Positions 30,833 through 45,800 are shown, counted from the first letter of the stretch. The stretch: DNA of 64,000 nucleotides from Trogon surrucura (GCA_020746105.1 CM036619.1:9400238-9464237); one strand, 5' to 3'. Made by a program: numbers and translations. Notes: generated by a model not told the origin, from the letters alone.

Positions 30833-31228
30833 TGCCCAGGCCTCACCAGTCTCGAGAAAAGAAGGCTCCGAGGAGACCTTATTGTGGCCTTCCAGTATCT
30901 TAAGGGGGCCACAAGAAAGCTGCTGAGGGGCTTTTTAGGATGTCGGGTAGTGGTAGGACTAGTGGGAATGGATTTAAGTTGGAGATGGATCGGTTCAGAT
31001 TGGAAGTTAGGAAGAAGTTCTTCCCCATGAGGGTGGTGAGACACTGGCACAGGTTGCCCAGAGAGAGGGTGGAAGCCCCATCCTTGGAAGTTTTTAAGGC
31101 CAGGCTGGATGGGGCTCTGGGCAGCCTGATCTAGTGGCGGATGTCCCTGCTCATGGCAGGGGGGTTGGAACTAGATGATCTTTAAGGTCCCTTCCAACCC
31201 CGACAATTCTAATTCTATGATTCTACGA
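30833..31228 (+). mobile_element. CR1 LINE 3' fragment
   Basis: 'tcgagaaaagaaggctccga' through 'ggatcggttcagattggaag' to a tail of ATTCTATG-type units at 31207-31228. The + frame keeps pieces of the pol C-terminus ([28 protein letters not shown]). Confidence 0.9.
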
Positions 31229-31384
31229 TCAGCATCTTCTGCGAGAGCTGCCACCTTCTGGTGGGTCTCTCTGCTGTCTGGGGTTTCCCCTCCTCAGGAA
31301 TCCCCACTGTGTGCAGAGATCTGCCACTCTGCTCTGGGTTGGGGTGGCCCTCTCAGTTACAGAGACGTGCCTATTTGGTGAATG

Positions 31385-31990
31385 AGGAATTGGCTGTATG
31401 GTTACCCATGGAGATCAGTGATGACTGGTGTCCCTTGGGGGTCCATACTGGGACCAGTGCTGTTTAATGTCTTCATCAATGACAGACAGTGTGGTCAAGT
31501 GCATCCTCAGCAAGTTTGCAGACGATGCCAAGCTGAGTGGTGCAGCTGACACACTTGAGGGACAGGATGCCATCCAGAGGGACCTGGACAAGCTCAAGAA
31601 GAAGACAACACGGACCTGTTGAAGCAGGTCCAGAGCAGTGCCACAAAAGTCATCAGAGGGATGGAACATCTCAGAGGAAAGGCAGAGAGAGTTGGGTTTA
31701 TTCAGTCTGGAGAAGAGAAAGTTCCAGAAAGACCTCATTGTGTCCTTTCAATACTGAAAAGGAGATAGTAAGAAAGATGGGAAGCGTCTTGATAATAGGG
31801 CCTGTTGTGATCAGACAGGGAGTAATGGTTTACAACTAAAAGAGGGTAGAGAGAAGAAAGATATTTGGGTTTTTTTTTTACAATGAGGACAGTAAAACAC
31901 TGGAACAGATTGTCCAGAGAGGTGGTCCATCCTTGGAAACATCCAAGGTCAGCCTGGACAGGCTCTGAGCAATCTGATCTATCTGAAGAT
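31385..31990 (+). mobile_element. CR1 LINE fragment with reverse-transcriptase motif
   Basis: The + strand reading gives a [17 protein letters not shown] block, then [10 protein letters not shown], the FADD version of the RT catalytic motif, then the pol C-terminus and a 3' end near 31990. Frameshifts show that it is inactive. Confidence 0.85.
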
Positions 31991-33870
31991 TGCTCCTTTT
32001 GCAAAATGTTGGTTGTGAGAACAGGAGATGAAAATGCCTGTTACTGTTCTTGGATGAAGTTTATATTCTATGAACTCCTGGCTGTTGCTATTCCCCCTTA
32101 TTTTCTACATCAAAATTGCAAAGGCTCAGAGCAGTGCAGAAAAAAAGGAAAATACCAAACCCCCCAAAACAGAAACAAACCCAAAAGCTAAGCCACATAA
32201 ATCCCACTGCCTACAGTGAGATAGCTCACTTGAAGATAGATCCTAAAGATAGATCATTTGAATTGATGAAAGTAACGGAGGAACTATAACATAAATCAGT
32301 TATTTGGGCAATGTTGTCGTCATTTCCTTCAGGCTTTTTTTTCCACTATTTCTTATTTCAGGAAAAATCTAACACCAAAGTTGTTCTGTAGATGAATTAC
32401 TACCATATGAAGTATGCTGATAAAGAGAAGTCTTAAACAATCTAGCTATAATCAGCTCTATTTATTCATTCTCAGAGATCCGTGCTAAAATACTAAATAA
32501 ATGAGAGCAGAACAAGATGAGACATTTAACATAGCATTTTTCTTTCTTCTGTTATTCTCACAGTAGCTTTACACCATATTTTTTCAAAGATTTGGGGCAC
32601 AGCTGGCCAAAACCTAGTTGCTTCCCCAAAGTGAACAACTAATCCATTAATTACTAATCTAAAATGATTTCCTACTTCATTAGATACTGATTTACTTGAT
32701 TTAACTTTCCAAGAACTTATTCTTTATCTGTAAGCTGATACTGTATTAAAGATTTGGGGATATGATTTAATAAACAACCTGGTACAATTTAGGAAGACAC
32801 AAACTCTGGAAACCAGATTCAGCTGTACTGGTCACCTTGACCACAGTATTTTTAAAACTGTAAACAATGAACGGGTAAAGTCTTTCAAATAAAGGCAACA
32901 CTTATGCAAAAATGTAGACAGAGACTCCAGTAACCAGCAAGTAGCTCTTAACAGCAGTTCACCTGTTTTTTCTTAGAATGGCTGCCACATTTTTCCCCTC
33001 CTTCTCTGGTCTCATGTCATAGGGTGACAGAATCACAGAACCTTTTATTCACCTTGACACCTCTTTAGATATGATATAAAATAATCTCCCAAGCGTGGTT
33101 ACTGTTTTCTCCCTGGATTGTTTTGAGGCATCCATCACCAAAACCCTGCTCAGACCAACGTGAGCAACAAAAAAGGCTGATGACCATGTCTCTTAATAGA
33201 AGGTTCTGAGATACATGATAAGTCACAGATTACAGCAAAAGAAGACGTCCACTCTCTTTTTTCATAAAAAGATATTTTCTTAAATATACACAAAGTTTAA
33301 CTACTCTCTGCAAAAAAATACGAACTGAGGAACAAGGGAAAAAAAAGACAATATAATTCTCTCTCTGTTAGAATATATCTCACATCAACTACAGAATTTC
33401 CTGACTTTCTCAAAACAGAAAAAAATAATTGCTCCTTCCACTTCTCTCAGGGTGCACTATTAAAACTATTGAAATAAATGAATGTTACTGAATAAAAGAG
33501 TAAAAAACAAGAGTATAATGCTCAGAGGGCATCACTCTGAGAAATGCCACCTGCGGGTGACCTGTATACAGATCTTCAGACTCACAACTTTCTTACTTGA
33601 AATCAATACAACAAACCCAACACATTTCTAACCAGGGAGGCAAGCCTGAAAAGCATAGCTTATTCATCTTTTGAAGTTTAATTGCCACTAGGAAATTATT
33701 TTTGTGTTGTTGCATTCACAAATTTTGGTGGTCTTAGTAATAGTAATAGCTTAATAATAAATAAAAGTACTAGTTTAGTAATGCCGCCATGCATTGTAAA
33801 ATGAGGTCTATTTGGCATTTTAATTGTGTGCAATAAAATTAACTGACACCTTGAAAAAGATTAAATTTTG
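31991..33870. other. OC90-EFR3A spacer, mostly unique
   Basis: AT-rich DNA between the convergent genes. A weak CR1-like tail may lie at 33028-33110. No exon or RNA gene recognised. Confidence 0.45.
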
Positions 33871-36739
33871 GTTTATTTTATTGCTGAAATATAGATTGCA
33901 CAGTGTGTTCTTACATTTATTGAAACTGATTCATTACATACAGTACAGAATATATGACCATCACAATAACAGGCGAATTAGCCCCACTCTGATTTTGGAC
34001 AACAGGCTAGTTCTATTTTTTGAAATTAACAACGATTTAATTTTCTTTAAAGTGACCCACTATCAAAAGCTGTATTTTTATTTTTTTTCAAAATGACGTA
34101 ATGGGAAAGAGAACCCAAAGCAAAAGCTGGAATACATTTGAACAGCTGGATACCAATTTATAAAGTCGTGTAACACAGGGCTGGGATGCATCTGGAGTTT
34201 TTAGGTTCTGCAACTTGTCTCAAGAACACAAAAGAGATAAGTGAAACAAAGCAGCTTTATACTGTACAACAGCATTCTTAATTCATTTGGTTTCATTCAT
34301 TAGCTACATATAACAATAGCTACTAAAACAAAACATTTCAGAGTCACTCCCATTTCCCAGCTGTCTAGAAAAGCCAGAGTGAACCAATTATCAACTTACA
34401 GACTCCCTGAATTTCCAGAAAGGAAGAAATTATACATCACGTCAACATACAGGGCGTTACAAGCTCTTCATTCCCTGCACAATACCTGCACAACACCTGC
34501 ATTTCCCAAAAAAAAAAAAAAATAGCTCCACTGAAAACATGGAAACCAACCATTAGCATAAATGAAAACTACTTCATAAACAGAAGAGAAAATGAAATAC
34601 TGAATCTAATTATTTTCACATGCAGCATTCATGCAAGAGAATTCAATCACAGAAACAATCCTGTATTTACAGCAGTCTCCATACTGCAAGAGTGCAAACG
34701 AAGTACATTATTTATTTCTTAGACTCCTGATTTTCTTTTTGTACAAAAGTGCACAGTGTTATTCTTAAAAAATGACAGAGTGGACAAGCGTTTTACATTG
34801 TATCCCTAGGTTAGATTCAATATTAAAAAAATTACACTCTTCATATAGGCCAAAAAACTATTATGTCTTACCTTAAAAAAAACAAAAAGTGAAAACTAAA
34901 AGCTAGAGTCCTATTTATGTGTAGACTGTGGTCTGATCAGGCTGATAACGCTGCAGCAGTAAAAATCACAACGGAATGCTGTAGATAAGGGGCTGTTTCG
35001 TCATCCACTAACAGCTGTGATTGCACTGTTAAACTGAAAAGAAGGTCTCAATTACCTTTTGAGTTTCGTGAATGCTTTCCCAAAGTCTCAGTACGTTATC
35101 TCATAGGTTTAAGTAGCTGATATTTCTCTGATGTTATGTCACATCCAGCTTTTACAAGTAGTCCAGTGGAATACTGTACTACAGTTCAAAAAACTCAGAA
35201 TCTTTTTAGAGTGGGTTCGCAAATGCTCAAAACAGCCATCAAATGAGCTGGCCTGGTAGCCATTCAGATCTCAGAACTAGGTTACCACGGGTTAATTGAG
35301 GTTGGGACTTCTGAATGTCACCGAAACCAAGCTCCTGCTCAAGTTAGATCACTTTGTTCACGGTCTGATCGCTGTTTATCTAAACCGCCGGCTACCTTCA
35401 ATGTCGTATGTTTATTAGAGATATTTCAGAAAAGCCATTCATGTTTGTGCTGCTTCAGTCAGATTTGGAAAGATTAAGGGACTTTGAATTTACTATTCAT
35501 GGCATCAATGAAAGCTGACATTTCTTTTTGCCTGCTGAATTCAGTGAGTCATAAAGACAGCCTTGACAGTTATCATCAAAAAGGTCAGTGATTTACTATA
35601 TTGGTTTTACTTTATTTACATTTGAACAGTATACTCAGATACATAAACCTATGAAAGTTACCATATTTTCCTCATTTCTAGAAAGGACTGAGAAATGAAA
35701 CAAAAACAAACACAGAGATGCATCTCTAAAAATGCTTTTGCTTGAAAACATTTAATAAACTCTTGGCCTTTAAATGGTTTTAGCCATTTTTCTTTCAATT
35801 TCTAAAATATCATTAAAAAGCTGTAATAAACTACAGAGAAATACCTCGTAGAATATATTTGTAATTTCTATGATTTAAATGCCCTCAGTTTATTTTCTGC
35901 TATACTAAATATATCTCTCATGTATTTATTATAAAGCGGACAGTAAAATACTACTGCATTTTCGAAAGTACAGTCTGTAAACCATACACCTTAAGACATG
36001 AAAAATATTGCACAATTCAGTGCGTCAAGAGATTTCTCCTCTCTTATGCAAAGCAGTTAACTTTTAGCAAGAAACACAGGACATAAACCTGGCATATATA
36101 TCGAAAAAGCATGTTATGTGATGCATCAGAAAAATACTTCACACGTGTCCATTAATTCATTTACTGTACTTGAACACATGTAAGATATTGTTTTTTTTTC
36201 CCAGATATTCCAAAATAAACAAGTCGACTGCCTATGACAGCATGAACAAAAGGGAGCTAAGGTAACGCTCCACTCGTTACATTTCATAAGATGAAGCAAG
36301 CCAAAAGCATTCTATTTCAATATATAATTGAGGTGGAAGAAAAACAAAACCCAAATGAAACAGTAGAAAAAATGAAAAAAAGCTTTAACAGGTTCTTCAG
36401 TTACAATGTCTCAAATTAAAGGAATTTACGGAAATATAAATTCCTAGAGTAAATGAAGCATTCACCTATATGGCAAGACAAATTAAATCTGACTTTTACA
36501 TGTACTCAAAGATGAAAATGAAGAAACACGATATATGAATATCCTAACTTCAGATATAGTACAGAAGAAAACAAGTCAAGACAGTCTCACGAGTTTGGCT
36601 AAAGCAATCTGTATTTGGCTCATGTCCATCGTTATTTTAAAGATAGTTTAGATGAAATAAACAACAAAATTTGAAAACTCATCTTATTCTCTCTATTGTA
36701 CTCTACTCTAAATAATGTCCAGCAGACTTCAGAAGACAC
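33871..36739 (-). other. EFR3A: EFR3A 3' UTR (predicted)
   Basis: About 2.9 kb of AT-rich DNA with no CR1 or LTR copy follows the EFR3A stop. On the - strand AATAAAATAAA at about 33872-33882 is a good polyadenylation signal. The freedom from repeats, in a region otherwise full of them, supports a transcribed UTR. Exact end unknown. Confidence 0.5.
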
Positions 36740-36845
36740 TTAATACACACAAAGATCCGGAAACTTCATCTCATAGACTGGAACAGATTGGTAATGAGCA
36801 TGTCCAGCAGTAATGGTCATCGTTCCTGAGGGACTAGGTGGAGGA
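36740..36845 (-). CDS. EFR3A: EFR3A last coding exon
   Basis: It begins by completing Arg, then reads [20 protein letters not shown] and [14 protein letters not shown], stop TAA at 36742-36740. The extreme C-terminus is nearly identical to human EFR3A. Confidence 0.96.
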
Positions 36846-39800
36846 CTGTGTGAGAAGAACAATCAGTATATGTAATTCATAACTATATGGATTTTTTAAA
36901 ATAACTTTATATACTAATAGCTGAGAAATAAGAGCAGACACCCCCTCCTCCCCCAAACCATCAGTACTTTTTCCTATTCTTGAAATTCTAATAAAATTAT
37001 CATGGGTTTTTTTTGGGTACTCTGGTCTAAATTATCAACTTCACTGATGTTATAGAACTATGAAAATGTATTTTATTACTAACGAATACTACTTACACTG
37101 CACAATGATTGGGTGTTCAATATCTAATTAAGGACAGATACAACAATGGTAAAATAAAAACATTCTTCAATAGTACCAATATAGGTAGAAAAAGCGTAAA
37201 AATATAAGTATACTATGACGTGGCTTCTGGATATTGTCCCCTATGTAAAAGATTCAAAACATTAGCAAGAAAATCAAAGTCTCTGTTCTAGATGAAGATT
37301 TCTTTCTGCTTTTCAGTGTACTAGTTTTGGTTGGGATAGGGTTAAATTTCTTTATAGCAGCTCGCATGGGGCTGTGTTTTGGATTTGTGTTGACAACAGT
37401 GTTGGTAACACAGGGACAGTTTAGTTACTGCTGAGCAGGGCTTACACAGAGTCCAGGCCTTTTCTTCTCCTCACCCCACCCCACCAGTGAAGAGGCTGGG
37501 AGGGGACACAGTTGGAACACATGACCCCAAACTGACCAAAGGGATATTCCAGACCGTATAGCGTCATGCTCAGCAATCATAACTTCAAGGGAAGAAGTAG
37601 GAAGGGAGGACATTTGGAGTTACGGCATTTGTCTTCCCAAGGAATTGTCAGGCATGATATAGCTCTGCTTTCCTGTAAGTGGCTGAACACCCGCCTGATG
37701 ACGGGGAGTGGTGAAGGAATTTCTGACTTCGCTTTGTTTGTGTGCATGGCTCTTGTTTTACCTGTTAAATTGTTACCCATGTGTTTTCTTACTGTTACTC
37801 TCCCCATTCTCTTCCCCATCCCACTGAGAGGGGAGTGAGTCAGTGGCTGTGTGGGGCTGAAATGCCTACCAGAGTTAAACTATAACTATCAGTTCAGTCA
37901 ATTATTTTCTCCCTATTATATGTGTTTAAGAACACGATGACATGAGTATCTGAAAGTAGTCACAATGGCTTTATAACTCATTTTTCATTCCTCACATTCT
38001 TCTTGCATAAAGCCTTACCGAATGGTGAGTTCCAGTATCTGTGCAAGTCTATCATGAAGCAAGTTTGCCTAGGGGAAACAAAAAAAAATTGCATTATTAA
38101 AAACTATATATTAAGCTGAGCTAAAATGATTGTACAAGATCACACTCGGTGAGCGTGTTCTGCATCATCGCGCAGCAAACCCAGGCAGCATTTCCTGTAT
38201 CGATTTCTTTTCTCCTTGCTTGCAAGGATTCTTGAGCCCTGAAGAGGTAGGTCAGATTAAGTGAGCCTGTCTTAGAGTGCAAGGAATTATACAGCAAATT
38301 TTGATGCTGCAGACAGCAATTTAACAAACCTGAAATACATTTAGTTGTTCAAAATAAATAATGGGGTAAATATTGCTCCAATTATCCCAGGAGGGGTGGA
38401 CAGTGAATCTGGATTTCGAAGACAGCAAGGAAAACATGAGGATGAAGAGTGTATGAGATTTCCACTCCTTTTCAAATGGCTGAGAAACTATCAAAAGCAC
38501 ACTTTAAATAACTGGAATCTACCAACACTGGTAACAGGGGACACAGTAACTGAAGACAAAGAAACCAGCTTTAGAAGTAACAGCAGCAGCGACATGATAA
38601 CATAAATCACCTTCAGCCGGCACAGTCCCATTAATGCTTATACTAACATCTCCAACACTGAATGACATTTTTCAGAAACTCACTTTGGTTTCACATTGTG
38701 CTGCAATTTCTTCAAATGGTGCTTTTTGGAACTTTTCAATCACAAGACGTCTTTTTTCTTTTTCCTGTTCTTCAAGTCCATTGTTATCTTTAAAAAAGAC
38801 AAACATAATCTTTGCTTATTAATTATAAGTGATATAAACCTTCAAATGTGTCCTGCAGAAGCAAACAAGAACTGTATTTGAAGTGATGCAACCACACTCA
38901 AATATGTCATTGCTTCAAAAGCAAAATGCAGATGCAATTTCAGGGGTCTGGTTTGTGGGCCCCAGTTTTGCCCCTTTCTTATTACAAACTTAATTACGAG
39001 TACATCCAGGCTTCCTTTGCTTTATTATCTGGACTCAAGACTGCACAGAGGCTCTGTTTCAAAGGAAAAGAAGGCAGTATCCTCCTTCCCAGCATCATGC
39101 AGACAGGTGGGCAGTTTTCTATTAGAATTTGGGAAAAGCAAATTCAACTTCCATGGGCTGAGTGAACCTACAGCCAGTCGGAATTTTCCAGCATGTAACG
39201 AATTTAACTACCTCAGTGATTATACAGATTTGGAAAACTATCAGATTAAATTACTGTTTAAAATGTCAGTGTCTATTGTTTAAAACATCAATGTCTAATC
39301 CATACTTGGACAGGATTCTGGTGGACTAGACAGCAGCAATTAGTAATTACTTACAGTGATACGAAATAAGGAAAGTGGGTAACTCTGAGTTCCAGTAGCT
39401 GAGTCACTTGTCAGAAAAATATTCTTTTAGAAAACTGAGTGGCTTTGAAGTCCACAATGTGTACCTACAACCTATTTTCTGAATGCACTGAAGACCTAAA
39501 AATCTTACTACATAAACAAATATTTAAGTTGCTTTATAAATAATAATCAACTTGAAAATCTCACATTATTTATAGCTTGGCCTATAAGGGCAAATTGAAT
39601 AGATGACAGCCATTTACTCATGTTTTTCATTCAGATACATTACCTTCAGAAAATGAATTCACTGACATTATCAAGATATCATTTCAGAGATCTAGAAATA
39701 AACAACTGAAGTTTTGAATAAATTTACTACCTGAAGAGAATCAAATGTAGTATTTTGATTACATCAGCCTGGCTACACTTTCTTCTCTAGCAATTCCACA

Positions 39801-42800
39801 ATCACCTAGAACTGTGCTGCATAAACAGAATTGAAATAAATCTCACCAATTGCTTTCTTCAAAGCTTCAAAGGTGATTTCTTCAGTATTATCAACCTAAA
39901 CAAAAAGAAACAAATCCCTTCAAACTTCACATACAAGATTCTAAAAAATCAGGAATGTGATAAATACAGAAGGCCAAAAAGGCCACTTTACAAGTTTCTA
40001 ACATCTTTATCTGGAGTTTCCAAGACAGCCAACACATCACTAATTGACATTTCTTAGCCACTGCAATTAGTGAGGAAAGTTTTGTGAAATGAGATCAAGG
40101 AGAACTTTAAAAATTCTAGTCAAGACACTTTATGTCAACAATACTTTGGAAAATTACTTGAATTTTGGCAGAACACTCCTTTGAGAGTCAGGAATATGCT
40201 GTGGAATATACTGTTAAGCCTCTGCACCAGTTCTCAGACAGCTGTTGTCAATAACAGCAACTGCCTCCTGAGACTGGCCGAGTTACCAGGAACGTGATAC
40301 TAAAATAAGAGATGGCAGTGGAGGCTAGAATGGAAAACGGTTATAGCTTTAGGCTATCTTCTTATCATTATGGGCTCCAAATAATTTGGTGCTTATGTCA
40401 TAAACACTGGAACTAAAGGGCTCTTCACGACAAGCAATGTCTGACGCACTAGAGAAAATACGTTCATTTGGTGATATGAATATCCATTTGCTGATGCAAA
40501 CGCACTCGATCAGGAACTGCTTGGGGCTGCAAAATTATAAAAGATGCACGAACATTTCTCCAAAGAGCTCCAGCTCATGGACCTTTGTGTTCCCATTCTT
40601 TACAGACCTGTATCAGTAAGTCTATTTAAAGTGAAACTACACTGATAGTACTTAGGGGTGTACGCTTAGAGGGCAGAACAGTGCTCACCTGAATATGACA
40701 CCGTTTCTTGGCTTGGACTATCTTGCTCTAATTCACCAAAATTAACTACATGAAGCACTTCTGTTTCTCCTTGTAAACACTAACTGTTCAGAATCATCTA
40801 ATATGACTTATTACATCTTTTAAAAAGATCTGCAAGGTAGCAAAAAGTGTTTTCACTCAATTCAGGTGACTCTGAATTCTTTCAGTTTTTCAGTTCATTG
40901 ACTTGATCTACTGCAAATGGAGAAGCCAGAAGTAGCTGTTTCATTTTTAAATCAGTGATATTTCAGAACATGGAGCTGTAAATAATTCTTTTCTAACAGA
41001 TTTTACTACAGTAGCATTTTATTCTCTACCTCTGAATATATAAAATGTTCATAAACAAACAGCTAAACACCCTTTACACCAAGTATTTGTGGATATGACT
41101 TGAGATAAAGAGTATTCAGGTTTTGAAATAATCACCTTTTATACAATTCCTATTTGGTAAATATTACTTGCAAATTACACTCAGATTTCTAATTAACATC
41201 CGCAGTAGCTGCTGATATTAGCCAGCATTACAGTTGGTTATTAATATCACAGAAGCACTAGCTGTTTTTACAAGTGCTTTCATCTTAGAACTAACTACGG
41301 AATAAACAACCTTCTGAATGGGATTCACTAACAGACTTGACACAAGAAAAAACTTTGATTATGCTGACAAAGGTACTGCTGTATACTGCATTGTACACAG
41401 TAACAGGTATTTTATGGATAAACAGTCATCTACCTCTGCTAGTGCACAAGTGCACATATATCACTAATACCAAAACTTCCATTATTTAAGCAGTTTATCC
41501 TCTCAATCATAAAGCCTTACACTCTCCTGCTTGTAGTTTAATTCTGCTGACAGTTATGGACTATGTTATACTTACTAATCTATACAGCAAGAGAAACAGA
41601 TTTAATATCCTTGTGGACATTTTTTTTAATTTTCCCCCTCCTGAGTCACACCATTTTATGCAATATCACTTGGCAGTGCCAATGTAATGGTTGGACGTGA
41701 TGATCTTAAGTGTCTTTTCCAACCTAAGTGATTCTATAATTGACATATTGGAAGAGCACAATAGCACCATGACCAAGAATTTTGTTCTAGTCTATGTACC
41801 AGGTTTTCAGTTGCTCATGAAACAGGCTTCAAGGTTCAGTCAGTAAATCGGAAAATACCGGGCTTCCCTTTGCATTGTAAGCAAACACAGTAAAGCAGTT
41901 AAATGAGGACTTTGTTTCATGTGTTTCTGACTAATAAAATTCCTGGTTTTAAGTGAGACAAACAGTAATTCATCATCCAAGACACTGCAACACATTAAAC
42001 TGAGAGCCCACACAAAGATTTTGATTTATCTACAACTCTTAAAAATACCTCTGCATTCACTGCTGAACATAACATCAGCATAATCATTTGAAATCTGAAA
42101 TGGAAACTTCTCTCAATTAATTCTACTTTCAAGAGAGATGTTCAATCACCTATAATATATGATTTTTACAAAGGATACTAATGACAAACACCCCCATTGC
42201 TATTAGGAGCATTTATTTTCTTTGCAAAGCTAAAGACTGTGATAATCTGGTTTATTTTTCAAACACTTTTTTGTTTTTTTCTCCTAAACTTTTATCTAGT
42301 TTACCTGTATCCTTGCTAAAGCATAATAACAAGAAGAGAACACAAAATCCATTTGAAGTATCATCAGCACAACGCAGAAAGGAATAATAATGATGCAAAA
42401 CACAATCTCATACTTCAGTAAGTTCTAAAATTAAGCTTTCTCCTTTGCAATAGCTTAATATTGCATTTTTTTTTAGCTAATATTCAACATGACCTCATCT
42501 GTTTCATGTCCCCAGATGGTTTGTGCACAGGGATGCTAATGGCAGAATTCATTTGCAGGTACAAACACCTCAATTTAAACAGCTAATCTCCACTGCAGCC
42601 AGAAGAAATCTGGTTAATGAAAATCAGCAGAACCTTGAAAAAGATTCAGCAGAAATAGAAATTTATTTTAAGAAATACTTCAAATGAAGTGTCAAAAGAT
42701 GTGGAATAATTTTAATTATAACGCACTACTCCAAAGGGATAATTAGCTTCGTCTCCATAAGCTACATATGAACTTTTTGTTGCCACCTTATCCCTCCTCT

Positions 42801-45800
42801 GACTTTAAACCATTGTGCACTGAACTCTTCTGGAAGGGAAAAGTGACACCATAACACCGGGGTGTACGTAACCTGCCCAGTCTTTACCTGTCTCTCTCAA
42901 GCACAGCAGGTCTCCCACAAGTTTTTCATCTGCCAGCCCCACATTGATGAGCAAGACTCTCACATACTTCAAATGATTCAGAAATTTATTCGATCCCTCA
43001 AAATTTCAAGAAAATATTTTATTTACTTATAAAATATTGTTAGATGCATTTATGTGTTGCTGTCCCATATTTGATACCAAATACTCCACATTTTTATACC
43101 ACAAGATGCAGTATCAGTGTCTTTGACAAGACATTTCTACTAACACAGGAGTTAAAAAATCAAAGCCTCAACGCATTTAACATTCCAGTAACAATTAGAC
43201 TTTCTGGGAAAACTTCACTAGCATAGTCTCCATGCTGCTGCTTTACAATATCCTGTAATTTTCATACCTTATCATCTGTGTTGTTGCCAGGCAGAATATC
43301 AACCTGAATAGATACTGTGTCCACAATGCTCTTCCTCCTGGAGAGTCTGTCCTCATCTAGAAGAAAAACAACTTATCTCGCTTTCTGTGTAACAGTTGAA
43401 ACATAATCAATCAAATTCCTGCACATCGGATGCAGATTTGTTTCTGCATGCCTGTTTAACCCAAGATAATCTATTTTATCATCTGGATCGTCGTAAAAAA
43501 AGATCACTTACTGCTATAAATTATTGAATATGAAGGAAAATAACCTTTTTATCATCCCTCTTCCCTCTCATCCCAGATCTTGGCAACCATCTCTTGAAAG
43601 CCCAAAATTTTTAAAAAATGAAATGATATCTTACACAAATGTATAACTTATACAGCATGTGATGATATATTGCTGCAGAGTAATTCACAAAAGTTTACAG
43701 AACTGAACTTAGTTTTTTGGTTGTGAAATTGAAATACTAAGGTCTTAATCTGCAGGTATTCTGAAACAGAAATGGGCTTCCCGGAAGATGACTCACCGAC
43801 AGAAGAAATAAAGATTACTGAATGGAAATGGACAACAATCCTTCCTTATTCTTGTTGCTACAAGTACCATATTCAGCAAGTCTAAAAATCGACTTGGTGA
43901 AAAAAAAAAAATCTCCTTTTCTAACTTCCTACAAACATTCTGGTAAATACAGCTGGCCTAAAAAGTTGTCAGCATAAGACCAACTGTGCTAATACTAAAA
44001 GGAGCACAACGATTTCATTAATGCATAAGCAGATTACGATCAAACGGTCCATCAGCTGATAGATTTTCCTTTTGTGACTGCACTCCTGAGACAACACACC
44101 GATAATCTTTTCTCATTTTTGACATTTAACATATTAGCACAAGATCTCAACAGACAATAAAAATACCTTTACAGCTGTATCATGAGGAAACTCCAACACA
44201 CGGAGACTCGAGTGGCCTGAGTTACATGGATTTCATTTCAGGAATCAAGAACTGCGATATCACGTTTCAGATTTTAGCTGAGATCAAGCCATTTGCATCT
44301 GGCCTTTATTATTTGATGACCTGCACGGCACACGGTTAGAAGCGCCCACAGGCACTTGGTACCATGACAAGGAGAACAACTATAAAACTCCCCCACCACA
44401 AAGCGGTTTATGTCGGTTCTCCTAAAACCTTTGTTTAAACCACTTCTAGCAAAGCACTCTTGCAGTGCAAATCTTGAGCATGAACAAAGAGAATTCATTC
44501 CAGTGGAGCTGAACGCACCCAGCTTTTAAAAATCAAGAAATAACTTTTCAGAAGTCACGTAAACGAAATGCCATTTTAAGATCAAGAGGCAGCGAAAGAA
44601 CAAGATTAGCAAAAACCACCTGAATTCTAGCCATCTTTGCCAGGTTCTCAGGGACCCCGCGCATTTCAAGTGGCATTTTGAAGGATTTACTTAATTTTTA
44701 AGCCCCAATGGCTCACTGGTACGTGACCCAATCCACACAGAGTCTGAGGAAAGCGCCTTAGCCCTCAAGAGTAAACACAAGAGAAAACTACATCTTTGCT
44801 GCCATCTTGCTGCTCTCTCTGTAACTGACAGGCAGACATCAGAAGATACATTTCTTCACAGAATTCATTTTCGTAATGGATGCCTCACAATACTTGTCTA
44901 ATAAAAAAATGCCCATTCCTCTCTAATTTCAACACAATGAATGGGGCAAAAAAAATGGAAAATTGCCATTTTTTTCTTGCTATGTGATATAAAGCTTGCC
45001 TACACACACACAAAGAAGCCAAGAGGCAGTGGTGGAGCCCCAACAGCCACTGCCTGGACCCTGCCAGGGCTGTCCCAGGAGTTCTGGCCCCATGGTCCGG
45101 GGCTGGCACCCACCTCATGGGACAATGGGAGCAGCTCCGTGGGTCACCTTGCTGACCGAGGCAGGATCTGTGACTGGGGCGCGGGACACATTGTGGGATG
45201 CAGGGGAACAGCATCTTGGGATCGCACAAGGCTTAGCGGAGGATGTTTATAGGGGAGGAAGCAGGGTGAGGAAAAGGAGGATTGAGACGGTTTGAGAAGA
45301 AGCAACCTGGTCTGGTGGGAGGTGTCCCCCTGCCCATGGAAGGGGTTGGAACTAGATGATCTTTAAAGGTCCCTTCCAACTCAAATCATTCTATGATTCT
45401 AAGAAAATAGAGGGATAAGGGTATAAAGGCTTCAGTTCCATGTAAATTGGTTGCTGATCAGTACATGCATCTGGCCATGGCCTGAGCCTCTCCCATCTTC
45501 TGATTAAATCCCATTTTCCTGGATGAAGGACTCCAGCATTTGTGCAGGTGTGTGCATGGGGGCTGAGTGTAGCAACTGCAGCCAGACCACACGTCAGCAC
45601 CACACGTCTGGTGCATGTCATCAGGAGAGTGATCAGGAGGCGTGTGATCAAGCTGGACCTCCCTGCAGAGGAGGCACCTGGAGAGACCAGGAGGCCCAGG
45701 CCAACTGTCAGAAAGACCAAGGAGCCTGAGAAAAGGAGGTTGACTGATAAAGAATCACAGAATGTTTGGGGTTGGAAGGGACCTCTGGAGATCATCTAGT

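Noticed and set aside
33028..33110. Possible reversed CR1 tail starting 'acagaatcacagaacc'
   Set aside because: Only the first 15 or so bases fit; too weak to list as an element.
33824..34096. 90-codon + strand open frame
   Set aside because: Very AT-rich and antisense to the end of the predicted EFR3A 3' UTR; composition explains it.
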